This document shows positions 1 to 11,088 of a stretch of 64,000 bases of DNA, in pieces. Numbering within the stretch: position 1 is the first letter of the stretch; every line of letters begins with the position of its first letter. Position numbers and translations under genes: made by a program. Source of the DNA: Brienomyrus brachyistius. Lineage: Eukaryota > Chordata > Actinopteri > Osteoglossiformes > Mormyridae. The notes beneath the pieces were generated by a model that saw only the letters and a program-made list of their open reading frames with translations, made no database searches and was not told where the DNA came from. Location: NCBI RefSeq assembly GCF_023856365.1, contig NW_026042424.1, positions 186,001 through 250,000 of the forward strand, written 5' to 3'.

Positions 1-940
1 GCAAATTTCTTTTTTGCAGGGTGGTAGGTGATGTCTCATTAATATTTATGAGAGAAGTGCTACATGATTGGCCAGTGCATGCCTTACAAAATGGTGCGGC
101 ACTGCATCCAAGCCTGCGGCACTCAGAGTCACAAATACAGTGGAAACCATTTGTAGTAATTACGTCTGTCTGGCTGATTTCCAACTAATTGATATTTGTA
201 TATTTATTACATGAATATAAGGTAATATAAGGTAATAGAAGAGGTATTTAATGGTTTTCCATCTGAGGAATTTGCAAAAAACTGCAGTGCATGATGGGTC
301 GGACCTAAAGGCTGCCTTAACGTCCTCATCTGTATGACGACATACATCAAGACTAGGAAGGTGCATAATGTTCATGTCTGGTTGCGTTTGTTGGTCCAGA
401 AAGTAATTCAATTTCGCCATGTAGGTTACGTTCTTAAAAACTGCTTGGATATAGCCCGATTATATGCTGTGGGCCTTTTAATTTCTTTGTTTACCAGGTA
501 GGCTACCTTCTTTAAACTGCGTTTTGTTAGACTACATATTTAGGGAGGTCTTTATAAATTTATAGTAGTCTTCATAAATATGTACATAGTTTAGCCTAAC
601 CCAGCCACTTAAGGGAGAAAGCCAGCTCAACTAGGTGTCGGTCCCAAGCCCGGATTAATGGGGAGGGTTGGCGTCAAGAAATAAAGAGACTGTATCTTCA
701 CTGCATGACTGATGTCAAAATGTGTGAAATATGTGGTTGTATTAATAAATGCATTAAAGTAGGTTAATGATTCTGTGCTGTCTAAATTGTATAGAAAATT
801 TCTACGTATAGCCAAACAAATCTCCTCCTGTTTGAAAAGGCATAGAAAAAGCAATTTAGCCACTAAAACTTTACAGTTTTTGTGAGGGACAGTCGAATTC
901 TCTCGTTTCTCTCGTCAACTTTTTTTGTGATCCTGCACCT
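1..940. other. Unrecognised non-coding stretch
   Basis: AT-moderate sequence with no exon or repeat that I can name. Short frames on both strands have no family signature. It lies downstream (minus sense) of the rarres2-like pseudogene. The equivalents are 17312-18251 and 35985-36898; the third copy has a 26 bp net deletion near 36034. Confidence 0.5.
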
Positions 941-949
941 ACACTTTGC

Positions 950-1082
950 CGGCCCCAGGAGGATGGGCTCCCCCTTTGAGTTTGGTCCCTCCCAAGGTTT
1001 CTTCCTTCTTGGGAGTTTTTCCATGCTATCGGCGCCTATGGCTTACTCACTGGGGGCTTTGGGTGGGCATGATATAAAGCAA
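950..1082. repeat. Fish interspersed repeat ('ggatgggctccccctttgag' type)
   Basis: This matches a widely dispersed fish repeat that reads 'gaggatgggctccccc...', then a 'ggttt/cttcctt' block, then 'gggagtttttcc'. A fourth, more complete member is at 47577-47783, where the typical 'aaataaagtgaattga' tail is seen. Equivalents are at about 18261-18393 and 36908-37040. The frames across it are not genes. Confidence 0.7.
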
Positions 1083-1470
1083 AGCATTTTCCCTCCCAGT
1101 TTCCTCCTCTGGTCCACATTGCAGGACCATCAGCCATCAGAAACAGCCAGACGGTCTCCTTCAGCTTCTTTAGTGTCCTTGGAAGCCAAGGCAGTTTTAG
1201 GTCTGAGAAGAGGTTTATCAGAAGGACACATATTACGTCGTTTGTCCTGAAATGTAACATGGGGAGGAAAAGTTAAGCGGTTTAGTCAGATTGGAGTCGT
1301 TTATTCAGCAGTGGCAGCGCCAGTGACTTAATGCTACAGGTGCTATAGGGGAGTGAGATTATTTAGACCGGGTGCTTTAGCTTTTCAGCTTATGTAGATG
1401 GTGTATAGAAGCACACAGCACGATAAGCTACAGCATGGATAAAATAGGATAAAATATAAAATTCTAACGT

Positions 1471-3317
1471 CTAGCTCACAGAGCCTCTATGTGTACTTTG
1501 AAGAAAAAATACACTACAAGTATGCTGTAAAAACCGCAAAAATGTCTTACACAATATACAGATTTTACAGATAGTTAAAGAAAAAATGAAACCAATATTT
1601 TGGGGGTGCTGTGGGGGTACTATGGTCATTGGAGGAGGAGCTAGAGCCCCCCCCCCCAAGCTTTTCCTTGGTGCTGCCACTGTTGTTCAGATTAAAAGTA
1701 ACATTGTCATTAATAAACAGTACTCTGATCAAATTTTTGCATGTACAAACACAATCAAAGTTTAACCACATGTTTAGACACAATTCACACACCTGTTACA
1801 TTTCCATAATGCTAAGACTCTCTACACTTACTTCATCCACTTTCTTGTTTGGTACACAGTCATTTGATGGATGTGTAAGATCATTACCAGACCGTCTGCT
1901 GCAAACTCTACAGTTAATGAATGGCTGCAAAAACACACAGACACACAAAAACAGTATTTAAAGAGTGGTGGGCAATAAATACAGTGAGAGAAGGTGTAGT
2001 AAAGATATATCTAATGATTTAAGGCAGAGCTGCTGGAGTGCAGGGTTTAATGACACAGAACAATTTTAGAGGAAAGAGCTTCCAAAGCAGGGTCACCATA
2101 AGGCTATATTATACAAAGCAAGTTCATCTAAAAGTATGAACAACAAATCCCGTTTAACTGAACACTGCTCTGTATTAAAATACTGTCCTCCGATCAAGCT
2201 AAGTGGTCCTGTAGTTCACTATTTAAAGAGGTAAATTTAAAGGGTAATTCACACTGCACATCTACCCTGCTCTGACCAGGTTTAATTACTGGCTTTCTAA
2301 TTAAAACAAGAGTTAAGTCCTGCCCTTTCACCACAAAACACCACACTGCCATTTAAGGCTGATTTCAACAATGAGTTTTAGTTAACCTGGCTCGATTGAG
2401 TTAACTCTGGGTATGTAAAACCCGCTTTGTAGTACAGCCCACAGGTCTTTAAATAAGGCCAGCTAGGGTTCATAGCTCGAAGCATAATCTACAGGTCACC
2501 CCTCAGATGATTAGCATTTGCTTCTGCCTGGTAATCCAGCCTTTAAGCCTGTAAACCTACTAAAATTTGAGAATAAGGTGAAGGAACTGGCTCTTTGAGG
2601 CCACCTATGTATTTGTTACTTTATTGTTGGCTAACTTTCCCCCGCAGGGCATCAAAAAAGTTAACATGAACCTAAATTAATTTGCTAACTGATATGTCCA
2701 ATGCTCACAGTCACAGTGACTCTTTACTTACCCTCTTGTCCATGAAAATACAGTCAGCCCGATGGTCTGTTGCAGTTGACTTTGGACATTTTGTTGCTCT
2801 CAAGAGAATCTCAATGTCAATGTATTCACTGCTGATCTAAATCACATAAACACGTTATATACAAAATTGCCTACAACTGTTTTAAAGGCAATATAACAAA
2901 CAATAATCACCCAAAAAATGGCAAACTGTCACAGACTTGACTGCAGCAGATTCAGAGAGAAACTGTGAGAAGGTAAAATTGACCAGGGCTGAGATATACA
3001 ACCATCACTTTCATTGTGAAGAGACATTAAGCATCATATGCATTGAAATTAAAACATCAAAATCAATGTGATACTCATTAGTTCAGCTTGCAGATGATGA
3101 AAGTTTCACACTTTTGTAAACACTTTCTCAGCAGTTACCTTCGGACGGCCCTGGATGTTATAGAAATTCATGTGCTGACGGGTTCCTTGATGAGCATTTT
3201 CGACTGCGAGTTTAATGGCCGTCTTGTGAGTGCAGGGAGACTGTGGTAATCTTGCTGGGCCTCTGTGGAGATAAGCAGAGCTCCATAAGCCAAAACCAGA
3301 AGCAGCAGGCGGGTCAT
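1471..3317 (-). pseudogene. Chemerin (rarres2)-like cystatin-fold gene, copy 1, frameshifted
   Basis: Exons read on the minus strand. Exon 1, 3317-3139, starts at ATG and encodes a hydrophobic signal peptide (MTRLLLLVLAYGALL) followed by QQDY. Exon 2 is 2836-2732 (35 codons, with TKCPK and ADCIF). Exon 3 is 1924-1832 (31 codons, with INCRVC and NDCVP). A possible last exon, 1524-1471, ends in TAG. All junctions have AG/GT and are phase 0; donors are GTAACT and GTAAGT. The LxATKCPK-type block and Cys spacing resemble teleost chemerin/RARRES2, a secreted chemoattractant, by family knowledge. Oddity: the signal peptide and the rest of exon 1 (LAVENAHQGTRQHM) are in different frames. Exon 1 is 179 nt, one short of a whole number of codons, after 'CTCCC'. 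All three copies share this. It is likely a pseudogene, unless the base is a consensus error. Another cystatin-like secreted protein is possible. Confidence 0.6.
1925..3138. other. Introns of the rarres2-like pseudogene
   Basis: Apart from exon 2 (2732-2836), this stretch holds intronic sequence with no recognisable insertion. Splice donors GTAACT (next to 3139) and GTAAGT (next to 2732), with acceptors TTTAG (next to 2836) and TTTTTGCAG (next to 1924), define the introns on the minus strand. Confidence 0.55.
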
Positions 3318-3469
3318 CTTCCTCTCAGCTTTGAAGGGAGAAGCAGGACTGAGGACACTGATCTGTGGTCCCCTTATCCAGCACGTCCAGGGGCGTGTCC
3401 TTCACTCGAAACAAACAGACCTTTGAACAACATTGGAAAACTCTTCAGGATGAATTGAGGCAGGTGGTC

Positions 3470-3725
3470 AAGTGGGTTTATTGTTATTTCAGCAATATAC
3501 ACAGTACACAGTGAAAGGAAACATTGTTCCTCCTGGACCACGGTGCAACACAAAGAAGAAAAACAGAAACAACACAAGATGACACAAGTGCGGGCAAGAT
3601 AGAACTATACAGAGTGAAAGGAGCACAAACAGAGGGAGAAAGTGCAAGATAAACACAAGAGCAACAATACAATACTACAGGACAAGACAGCGCAGTCAAG
3701 AACACAGAGTGCAGCCAGAGCTAAC
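3470..3725. repeat. Fish LINE-associated repeat ('tttattgttatttcagcaatatac')
   Basis: A block with 'ggtttattgttatttcag' and 'ccacggtgcaacac' that I recognise as a common fish interspersed sequence, often at ends of L2-like LINEs. It abuts the LINE reading frame at 3737. It begins about 150 bp upstream of the rarres2-like ATG, so it may lie in the promoter region of that gene. Equivalents are at about 20782-21037 and 39428-39683. Confidence 0.45.
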
Positions 3726-3736
3726 CTGAATAGGGG

Positions 3737-4690
3737 CATCAAGGTTGCCAGGCAGGCAGAGAAACAGAAAATAGAGGTCTACTTCACATACAACAACCCA
3801 CAGTGGGTGTGGCAGGGAATACAACACATTACAAACTTCAAAGGCAACAACACCGTCACTGTTAACAGCAACGCCCTTTTAGCAAAGGAGCTAAACAGCT
3901 TCTTTGCTCGTCTGGAGGAACACAGAGCAGACATAGCCACACTGCCCCCTCCCCCAATCTCCAGCACTCACAGACTCCCTCTGCAGGAACACCACGCGAG
4001 AAGGCACATTGCATCTCTAGGTGTGTGGAGTTTAAGACAAGGCAAGTGATGCTACGATAATATAATTCCTTGGTAAGACCCCACCTAGAATATTGTGTGC
4101 GGGTTTGGTTACCATACCTTAAGAAGGACATTGCTGCCTTGGAAAAGGTGCAACGTAGGGCAACGAGAATGATTCCTGGTCTTAGAGGAATGTCTAATGA
4201 GGAGAGGTTAGCTGAGCTGAATCTGTTTAGCCTCGAGCAAAGGAGACTAAGGGGGGACATAATCCAGGTGTTTAAGATTCTAACAGGTCTGGATGCTGTT
4301 CAGCCAAATGGCTATTTCAATGTTAGTTTAAATACCAGAACTCGTGGCCATAAGTGGAAATTAGCTGGAGAACATTTTAAAACGAATTTGATGAAGCATT
4401 TCTGTACACAGCGTGTAGTTAGAGTATGGAATAGTCTTCCTGTTATTGTAACACAAGCTAAAACCCTGGGTTCTTTTAAATCAGAGCTAGATAAGATTTT
4501 TGAGCTATTAGCTAAGTTCTCCTCAAAGGAGCTTGATGGGCCGAATGGCCTCCTCTCATTTGTAAATCTCTTTGGTTCTTATGAGTCAGCTTACAGAGAT
4601 GAGGTCCAGAAACTGATAGGTTGGAGTTCAGCAAACAATTTGGCACTAAACAGCACAAAGACAAAGGAATCACTGACTTCAGGAAGGATG
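3737..4690 (+). mobile_element. Nested LINE: CR1-like 3' end inside an L2/Rex1-like LINE
   Basis: The frame at 3740-4016 encodes a reverse-transcriptase upstream segment (IEVYFTYNNPQWVWQGIQ, then ELNSFFARLEE) of L2/Rex1 type. From about 4050 a CR1-like ORF2 C-terminus begins (VRPHLEYC, LKKDIAALEKVQRRATRMI, NEERLAELNLFSLEQRRLRG). It ends with 'gggccgaatggcctcctctc' and a 'ttcttatg' tail. At 4588 the L2/Rex1 frame resumes (ESAYRDEVQKLIG), downstream of the catalytic region, which is missing. The 247-residue open frame is a fusion of the two elements, not a gene. Equivalents are at 21049-22002 and 39695-40648. Confidence 0.75.
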
Positions 4691-4697
4691 GAGGCGA

Positions 4698-4900
4698 CAC
4701 TGGCCTGCCTAGATGGATGGATGGATGTTTTTATTGACATTGTAAGTACAATGAGATTTAGTTTGGAACGCGCCAGCAGCTACACAGTATATTTACAATT
4801 ATATAGATTGTGAGGCATAAAATAACGTGTGAGTAATATAACATAACGACATAATATAAGTAATCATTAATTAATCATTACAGATGGTATGAGGTGTGAA
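4698..4900. repeat. Fish interspersed repeat with (GGAT)n start
   Basis: 'agatggatggatggatg' is followed by 'tttttattgacattgtaagtacaatgagat', which resembles a common fish dispersed repeat with 'ttattgtcattgtaa'. It has no coding content. It recurs at about 22010-22212 and 40656-40858. Confidence 0.45.
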
Positions 4901-5097
4901 CCGCTAGGCTGCTATGGCATGTTTGGTATCAAACCGATGGAAAATCACTCCAGTTTCCAAATCTGGTCAGTGGTTACCACGAAAGTGAATATATCAAAAG
5001 TTACACCAGCCTAACGAAAATCATCAATACAAGGGAAATCACTCTGGTCATAAATCTCAAAAGGACTGATACAGACCCCCTTCCGAAAGCCCGCCAA

Positions 5098-5745
5098 ATG
5101 GATGGTCAGCCATTGGTCCAGGAGTCGAATTCCTGGTCACTCCTATTCACGAACTTTACACTATAAAACCTGGCACCTCAGAACAAAGCCAGGAGAGGAG
5201 AAACAGAAGGGAGGAGAAAACAAAAGACCATCAGCACGAAGAGAGGCAGAGAACATCAGCCCAAGAGAAGAGAAGCCCACAAGAAGCCCTCCTGAAGCCT
5301 ATCAGTGAAGACCCAGCTGGACAGAGAACTGCAACCAAGCCCAAGCTTCACCAGGAGAGGGAATCAGAGGGGCTCCACTCCAACAACCGCTGCAAACACC
5401 GCGCCTCCCTGAGTGCCATCACCCATCAGCTCATCAGCCTCCGCAACCAACTGCCAAGACCCCCCCCCCCCCCACTCTGCAACCAAGTAAACAAACTTCC
5501 TTTCATTTATAACAACCTAAACTCCTATTCACCTGCTATATTACTTTAGGACAGTATTTCCACAAATTGCTTGCTTTGCAGAACAGTATTTTCCCTTTTA
5601 AGGTTACTCATTTTAAATCTGGTCATTGCATTTTCATGATTACATTGTTTGTGTCCACTCCGTTATTTCGTGTTTATTGTTTGTTAGGTGTAATGTCTGT
5701 CTTATGTTAGTTATAGGAATAAATGCATGTCTTTTACACAACTTC
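5098..5745 (+). promoter_or_regulatory. TATA-box to poly(A)-signal segment; possible LTR or lost first exon
   Basis: TATAAAA at 5162-5168 is followed by a purine-rich stretch, a poly(C) run near 5460-5473, and AATAAA at 5718-5723 with a T-rich follow-up. This is the spacing of a promoter with a nearby polyadenylation site, as in a solo LTR or a short transcript. No TG...CA ends or target duplication were identified, so LTR status is only an inference. The frame at 5102-5308 lacks a recognisable domain. Equivalents are at about 22410-23056 and 41056-41703. Confidence 0.35.
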
Positions 5746-6689
5746 AGCCTCCGTTCATTGAGTGCTCACAAGAATCCCTGCCTGTGCGATCTACGCTCTG
5801 AAACCTCAAATTCGCCTGAAATATCGCGAGACTCTCTCTCATTGGCCGTGAGGGGAGCTTCGCTACCGATCGTTTACATTACCTGGTGACGCAGCTCGTT
5901 GGACAAGCCTTCTATTCTAACCCAGGTTATTACGTGATACTGGTTATTAATGAGTTCCATTTAAGTCACACATTAACAGACTCACGGTGTTTCGCAATTG
6001 AGTTTGAGCCGACCATTCAGCATAAAAATTGGTTAATAATCACAAGGCACAAGGTTTAAACTTATTCTGAGCACACAATTTAAACTTTTTATGACCGAAC
6101 GTGCAGTGAAGAAGCGCTACTGTCAACTGGTTGCAAAAGTCGCACTCATGGCAATCTGAAGGCATTTAAGCGGGATCATATGGGCTTATTATAGTTATTT
6201 TTATTTCTATTATTAGTAGTTATATTATTTTGTTTTATTTTCGGTGATTTCATTGTAGTTCTTTCGTATTAAACTGCAGTAAACTTTAACCCTATGTCTG
6301 ACGAGATTCTCAGATGTAGCGCTTTGTTTCCAGGTTCAATTCGGACGAGTGTCTCCGTTTCTATATATCCTGGGAGAGATCTCTCTATTAGCGAACGGGA
6401 ATACTTGTTATGAGGTTCTAACCTAAATTATGTTGCGCTTGGACATAAGACCGATAGCTTAGTTACCTATCAGGATCATACTCGTATGTGTGTGCCTGCT
6501 TTAGACAAAGCAAGTTTAACACAACTTTGCGCTGTGAGCCAAGTGTGTGTCATTTAGAAATTGGGAGTCTCCTGTGCTTGAGACCCGCCGTGGTTAAGCA
6601 CCATTTGCGACGAGATATAGTGCACTCACAATTTAAATCTGTCGCCGTAACGCGTGCGCCGTCTCGCTTCAGTAATTGTTTTAAGGGGT
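5746..6689. other. Unrecognised stretch up to the unit breakpoint
   Basis: No gene or named repeat seen. It contains an AT-rich block near 6180-6260 and ends at the breakpoint ('taattgttttaaggggt'). Equivalents are 23057-24000 and 41704-42647. Confidence 0.5.
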
Positions 6690-8500
6690 GATGACGAAGA
6701 TGACGAATTTACTTTCCTGAAGAGGAGCAGGATGGGTCACGCGTTCTGTAAGATTTGTCTCCCACGGGGAAGGAACGATGTCAGTCGGCATGAAAAATCC
6801 AAGTCATTAGTGAATGACAGAGCCGCATGAGTGAACATGAAAAATTAATAGAAAATAAATGACAAATGGTTATTTTATATTTTATATATTTTATATATTT
6901 ATATTTATATTATATTTTATATAATTTATATTATTTTATATTTCCTGTCTTAAAATGTAAGGGATACTGGAGCCTGGTTGCGGTGGTGGGATGGCTCACG
7001 GCGGGTGCCGGAAAATTTCCTTTATTTTCAAATCCAAACCTTGACAGGTATGCTGCTGTTCCAAATCATGGGTGCATGTTACAAGTGTCCCCAAGATCAG
7101 GGTGCAGTTTACTCTGCAACTCCAATGGAGGGGGACGGGGTTGTCCGTCAAGTTCACCGAACAGAGTTGCGTCCAGTACCACAGGGGGTTGTTATGTCAG
7201 GGGAAGATGTTCTGGTAATGTCTCCTGAGTCTGGGTTGCCCACAGGGGCAACAGAAATGGAATCGGATGAGGACTCTGTGATTTTACGGGGACAGGGCTG
7301 GTGGGAGGGGTCGCAATAGAGCATCCACAAGTAGGCCTCGTATAATGGAGGAGGTTATGTCCCCCCCGAGGTGTAGAGACCAGTTAAACGTTCGGTGAGG
7401 TCCACCACTGGTCATCATACCAACCCTTATAAGTTACCACGGTCAGTGAATGATCGTTCGGTTGGGGAGGAAGACCAGTGGTTTGGGGATAGAATTCTTA
7501 GCTGTGATCGTTGGGTCATCAATTTCATTTTGGGGGATGGATTGTAGCCAGGCAATTATAGGCAGGTATAGGAACTGCAGTTCGGACTGGAGGCATAGCC
7601 GGGGCGAGATGGCTGTGCATGTTCCGATGGTAGGGCATATTGGCAAAGGAGCAGGCACGGGAAAGACAGGCAGGGTCCTGATAGATTTGGTGGAGCATCG
7701 GCGGGCATATTGAATTTGCAGTGTAGCAGCCTTTCTGTTTGCTTGTTTCAGGGGTGAACAATCTTATCCGCAAAGGGCCGGTGTGTATGCAGGTTTTCGC
7801 TGCAACTCCCTAATTAGATTTCTAATTAGAGGACTGATTAGCTGAAGAGTCCTCATACCTGGTTTTGAAGAGCTGACCTAAAGGTTACCCCAAAAACCTG
7901 TTTTTTTTTTGTTTGAATGGGGCAGTGAGTCATGGGGTAAACTACTGTTCTTTAGGGGTTTTCAAGGTGGAATTACGGGTCGATAATTTTAAGGATCAGG
8001 TTGTAAACCTCCCTGGTGTTGCTTTAATATGTTTTATCTGAGGTTGTATCGTGTATTATCAAGCCAGCCGGCTTAGTGGCCTCGGGAGCGGGGTTTAGTG
8101 GGAGCAGCTGGCTAGTTTTATTTTCTTTTTTGTTTGTGTCTTTTTCTTTGTTGTATGTATATTTTGGGTTCATTATTAGGCAGGCTGGGCCTTTTGGCAC
8201 CTGTAGTCTGGGTGCTGGATTGCCCATAGGGGTCTTTTTTATTGCTGTGATTTGCTGTGTCATTCACTAGTGTGATTTGTGCTGGATGTGTTTTTAAGGT
8301 TGTGCTGTGGCGTGTACCTGAGCAAACTTTGGGCAACCTGTTCTCTTGTTGGCTTTATTGACAAAGGGTGGATTAGTCTAATTACGGCCTGCTACAAATA
8401 GCTGCATATAACGTATAAAAAAAATCACCTTATGGGTGCTCCGTAGGGTAGCAAGATCTTGAGTTTTTTTTACAGTACTCGGGTACGTTTTAAAATTTTC
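6690..8500. other. Mostly unrecognised; AT-tract at 6866-6950 and MITE-like repeat at 7774-7862
   Basis: A TTTATAT-rich tract occupies about 6866-6950. Bases 7774-7862 ('aagggccggtgtgtatgcag' through 'cctcatacctgg') match one end of a dispersed vertebrate/fish hAT-type miniature repeat. Frames at 6978-7319 and 7450-7713 have no recognisable domain. This stretch is absent from the third, partial repetition to the right of 42647. The equivalent in the next unit is 24001-25811. Confidence 0.45.
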
Positions 8501-8512
8501 GACCAATCAGCA

Positions 8513-8600
8513 AACATTATTCTGACAGCATAGCTGGGAAACCAATGAAAAGTGAGTGCAACGTTCTAGAACTTGACTTCGGGTTGACGCTCCCTATAAA
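8513..8600 (+). promoter_or_regulatory. RNA polymerase II promoter: two CCAAT boxes, heat-shock element, TATA box
   Basis: CCAAT at 8513-8517 (in 'gaccaatcag') and 8542-8546; TTCTAGAA, an inverted nGAAn pair as in heat-shock elements, at 8564-8571; TATAAA at 8595-8600. Order and spacing fit a conventional promoter with a start near 8625-8630. The first AUG follows at 8694. Heat or stress control is inferred from the motif only. Confidence 0.5.
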
Positions 8601-8693
8601 AGAGCTGGGTACTGCTTCAAGGCGTTCAGTTGGCGCTACCTCCTGATAGAGTAGCACTGTACGGCTCTTGTTCCGTAAAACAACATCAAAAGG

Positions 8694-8982
8694 ATGAAAA
8701 AAAAAACAATATTTAAAGAAGACGAAAAAAATCAATTTTTAAAGAAGACGAAAAAAACATCGTCTAAAAAAATAAGCCAAAAAAATAATATCCGAAGAAG
8801 GAAAAACATGCAAAGTAAAAAAAAACAAACAAAAATAAAAAACAATATCCAAAGAAGAAGGAAAAAAACATCCAAAGGGAGAAAAGAAGAACTGAAGGGC
8901 CAACGAGGTAGGAGGAAATACAAATTTCGTTTCAGCACCGTTGGAGTGCCAAGCCGTGAAAAGCATTTGGCCAGAAGACAAG
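8694..8982 (+). CDS. Lysine/arginine-rich protein, first coding exon (partial)
   Basis: ATG at 8694 has A at -3 and lies about 95 bp after the TATA box at 8595. The open frame encodes 96 residues, extremely rich in Lys/Arg (KKKQTKIK, QRRRKKTSKGRK, RGRRKYKFRF). A short internal repetition of 'tttaaagaagacgaaaaaa' starts near 8711 and near 8736. The frame runs into a consensus splice donor, AAG|GTAAGT, with GT at 8983, so the exon probably ends in phase 1. No downstream exon is certain; AG acceptors near 9230 and 9888 are possible. I do not recognise the protein. The charge suggests nuclear or nucleic-acid binding (inference). It could also be an A-rich low-complexity sequence behind a mobile-element promoter. 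Confidence 0.35.
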
Positions 8983-8984
8983 GT

Positions 8985-9765
8985 AAGTGTTGTATCTGTT
9001 ATTTTAAAACAGCGCTTTTCAAAATGCTGCTTTATAATCGTTTGAGATCGTTAGCCAGTGTGACAGCTGAAGGCTTTTTGAGTTTACCAACATAAAGTTT
9101 TATTTCTGTATTAGGACATTGTCAGGAACAATGATGTGTTCATCGCTATGATGTGGTCAAAAAGCGATGCATTGAATCTTAGAAACATTTGTGATTTTTC
9201 AAACGATGCTTTTCCTTTTATTTAATCAGTAAAATTTCCATCGGTTTTATATAGTGCCCCTTGAAATATGTCTTTAGCTCATTTTCCGGGCATTTTACTA
9301 GAATGCATCCTGAGAAATACACAAGCTCTGCTGCATTTCCGTGCCTCGATGTTTAGTGCCGAGTATAATTGTTGCAGTTGCCTTTTATATATTCCATGAG
9401 ACCTGTTGGTACCAAGAGAAGTGTGAGACTGTCAGGGTGAATTTATCATACAATCGCACGCATAAATACCTGAGGGTTGCCAGTCCTTTTGCGTTGTTAC
9501 AGGAGGACTAGAGCTGACGAGTGTGTTTCTACACACTATCAAGGGCATTGTAGTACAGTTTTCTCAGGTGGGAGAATGCTGCCGATCTCCTATTTGACAA
9601 TACAGCCCTTGATATATTAGAATATTACAGAACTAGAAGCCTTTTGCAAGGAAGAATGTGAGAAAATCCCAAGTACAAGAACTGAAAGCCTTTCAGCTGG
9701 CTATAAGAAGCGCTTGTAAGCTGTGATATCTGGCAGAGGAGGTGTTACTAAGTACTGATTACGTA
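8985..9765. other. Unrecognised stretch, possible intron of the lysine-rich unit
   Basis: Follows the splice donor at 8983. No coding exon can be defended here. The equivalent in the next unit is about 26296-27077. Confidence 0.4.
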
Positions 9766-9981
9766 GGGTGCCCAAACTTTTGCAGAGTGCCATAATAATG
9801 TTTTTATTTTGTAATTTTGTTCAATTTATGGCATAAAAAGTAACTATTCATCAATGTTTGCTGAAAATATTGTGTATTTTTCCCCCAGTTCCTAAAGAGA
9901 CTGTATTAACTGATATTGTTGCTTTTGTAATTGAAAAGATGTTATTTGTCAAGGGGTGCCAAACCTTTGCATAAGACTGTA
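9766..9981. repeat. Dispersed repeat with 'gggtgcccaaacttttgca' ends
   Basis: 'gggtgcccaaacttttgca' at 9766 and a variant 'ggggtgccaaacctttgca' near 9954 bracket about 215 bp in the same orientation. I recognise this end sequence from dispersed vertebrate repeats, but I cannot name the class. The equivalent is about 27078-27293. Confidence 0.45.
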
Positions 9982-10115
9982 CACAGTGTGTGTATGTGTT
10001 TATGTGAGTGTGTGTCTGTGTGTGTGTGTGTATATATATATATGTGTGTGTGTGTATATATTTCTGTATATGCATGTGTATATATATATTTATATATAGT
10101 TCACACACATTCAAA
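9982..10115. repeat. TG/TA microsatellite
   Basis: Interrupted (TG)n followed by (TA)n tracts. The equivalent is about 27294-27428. Frames on both strands are repeat translations, not genes. Confidence 0.85.
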
Positions 10116-10189
10116 CTTATTTGAATACACATTCAAAATTATTTTTATTATTATTATTTTCGTTTTTTTTTTTTTTGTGTTTTAAAATT

Positions 10190-11039
10190 TTTTATTTTTG
10201 CAATGGAAATAAAAATAAAGCAGTCCTCCGTAGAGGAGGGGTGGTGGAGGGAATATATATATATATATACATATATATAAAATAATTGTCACACAACTGG
10301 GGTGACATGCCTTTCCTGCTCACCCAATTTTAGTGCACTTTAGTTATGCATAATGACCTTCTAGTCTCGATACACCCATATATATATATGTATATATATA
10401 TATAGTTTTTTTTGTTTTTTTTTTTGCAATAGACAATAAAAATAACGCAGTTCTCCATAAAGGAGGGATGGTGGATGGAATATATATATACATATATATA
10501 AAATAATTGTCACACAACCTGGGTGACATGCCTTGCCTGCTCACCCAGTTTTAGTGCACCTTAGTTATTCATAATGACCATCTAGTCTCGATACACCCAT
10601 AAATATATATGTATATATATATAGTTTTTTTTGTTTTTTTTTTTGCAATAGACAATAAAAATAACGCAGTTCTCCATAAAGGAGGGATGGTGGATGGAAT
10701 ATATATATACATATATATAAAATAATTGTCACACAACTTGGGTGACATGCCTTGCCTGCTCACCCAATTTTAGTGCAACTTAGTTATCCATAATGACCAA
10801 CTAGTCTCGATACACCCATATATATATATATATGTACATATATATATAGTTTTTTTATTAGCAATAGAAAAGAAAAATAACGCAGTTCTCCGTAAAGGAG
10901 GGATGGTGGATGGAATATATATATATATATATACATTTATATAAAATAATTGTCACACAACCTGGGTGACATGCCTTGCCTGCTCACCCAATTTTAGTGC
11001 ACCTTAGTTATCCATACTGACCATCTAGTCTCGACACAC

Positions 11040-11088
<49 letters not shown>

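Larger units (their letters stand above)
1..6689. repeat. Partial left unit of ~17-19 kb tandem segmental duplication
   Basis: Base 1 aligns with 17312 and 35985, and near-identity runs to base 6689, which aligns with 24000 and 42647. The right flank of the third copy diverges at exactly that point, so the repeat breakpoint is placed between 6689 and 6690. This block is therefore the right-hand part of a unit that starts left of the window. It contains the rarres2-like pseudogene, a nested LINE and a TATA/AATAAA segment. Private bases include C at 919, where the other two copies have G. Confidence 0.9.

Noticed and set aside
882..1250. 122-residue open frame at the start of each unit
   Set aside because: Crosses a dispersed fish repeat ('ggatgggctccccc...'); no protein family signature.
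4512..4700. Minus-strand frame starting MSPPSFLKSV
   Set aside because: Antisense of the nested LINE.
6540..6620. Possible tRNA-like sequence
   Set aside because: Short GC-rich palindromic words, but no A-box/B-box pair and no cloverleaf that I could draw.
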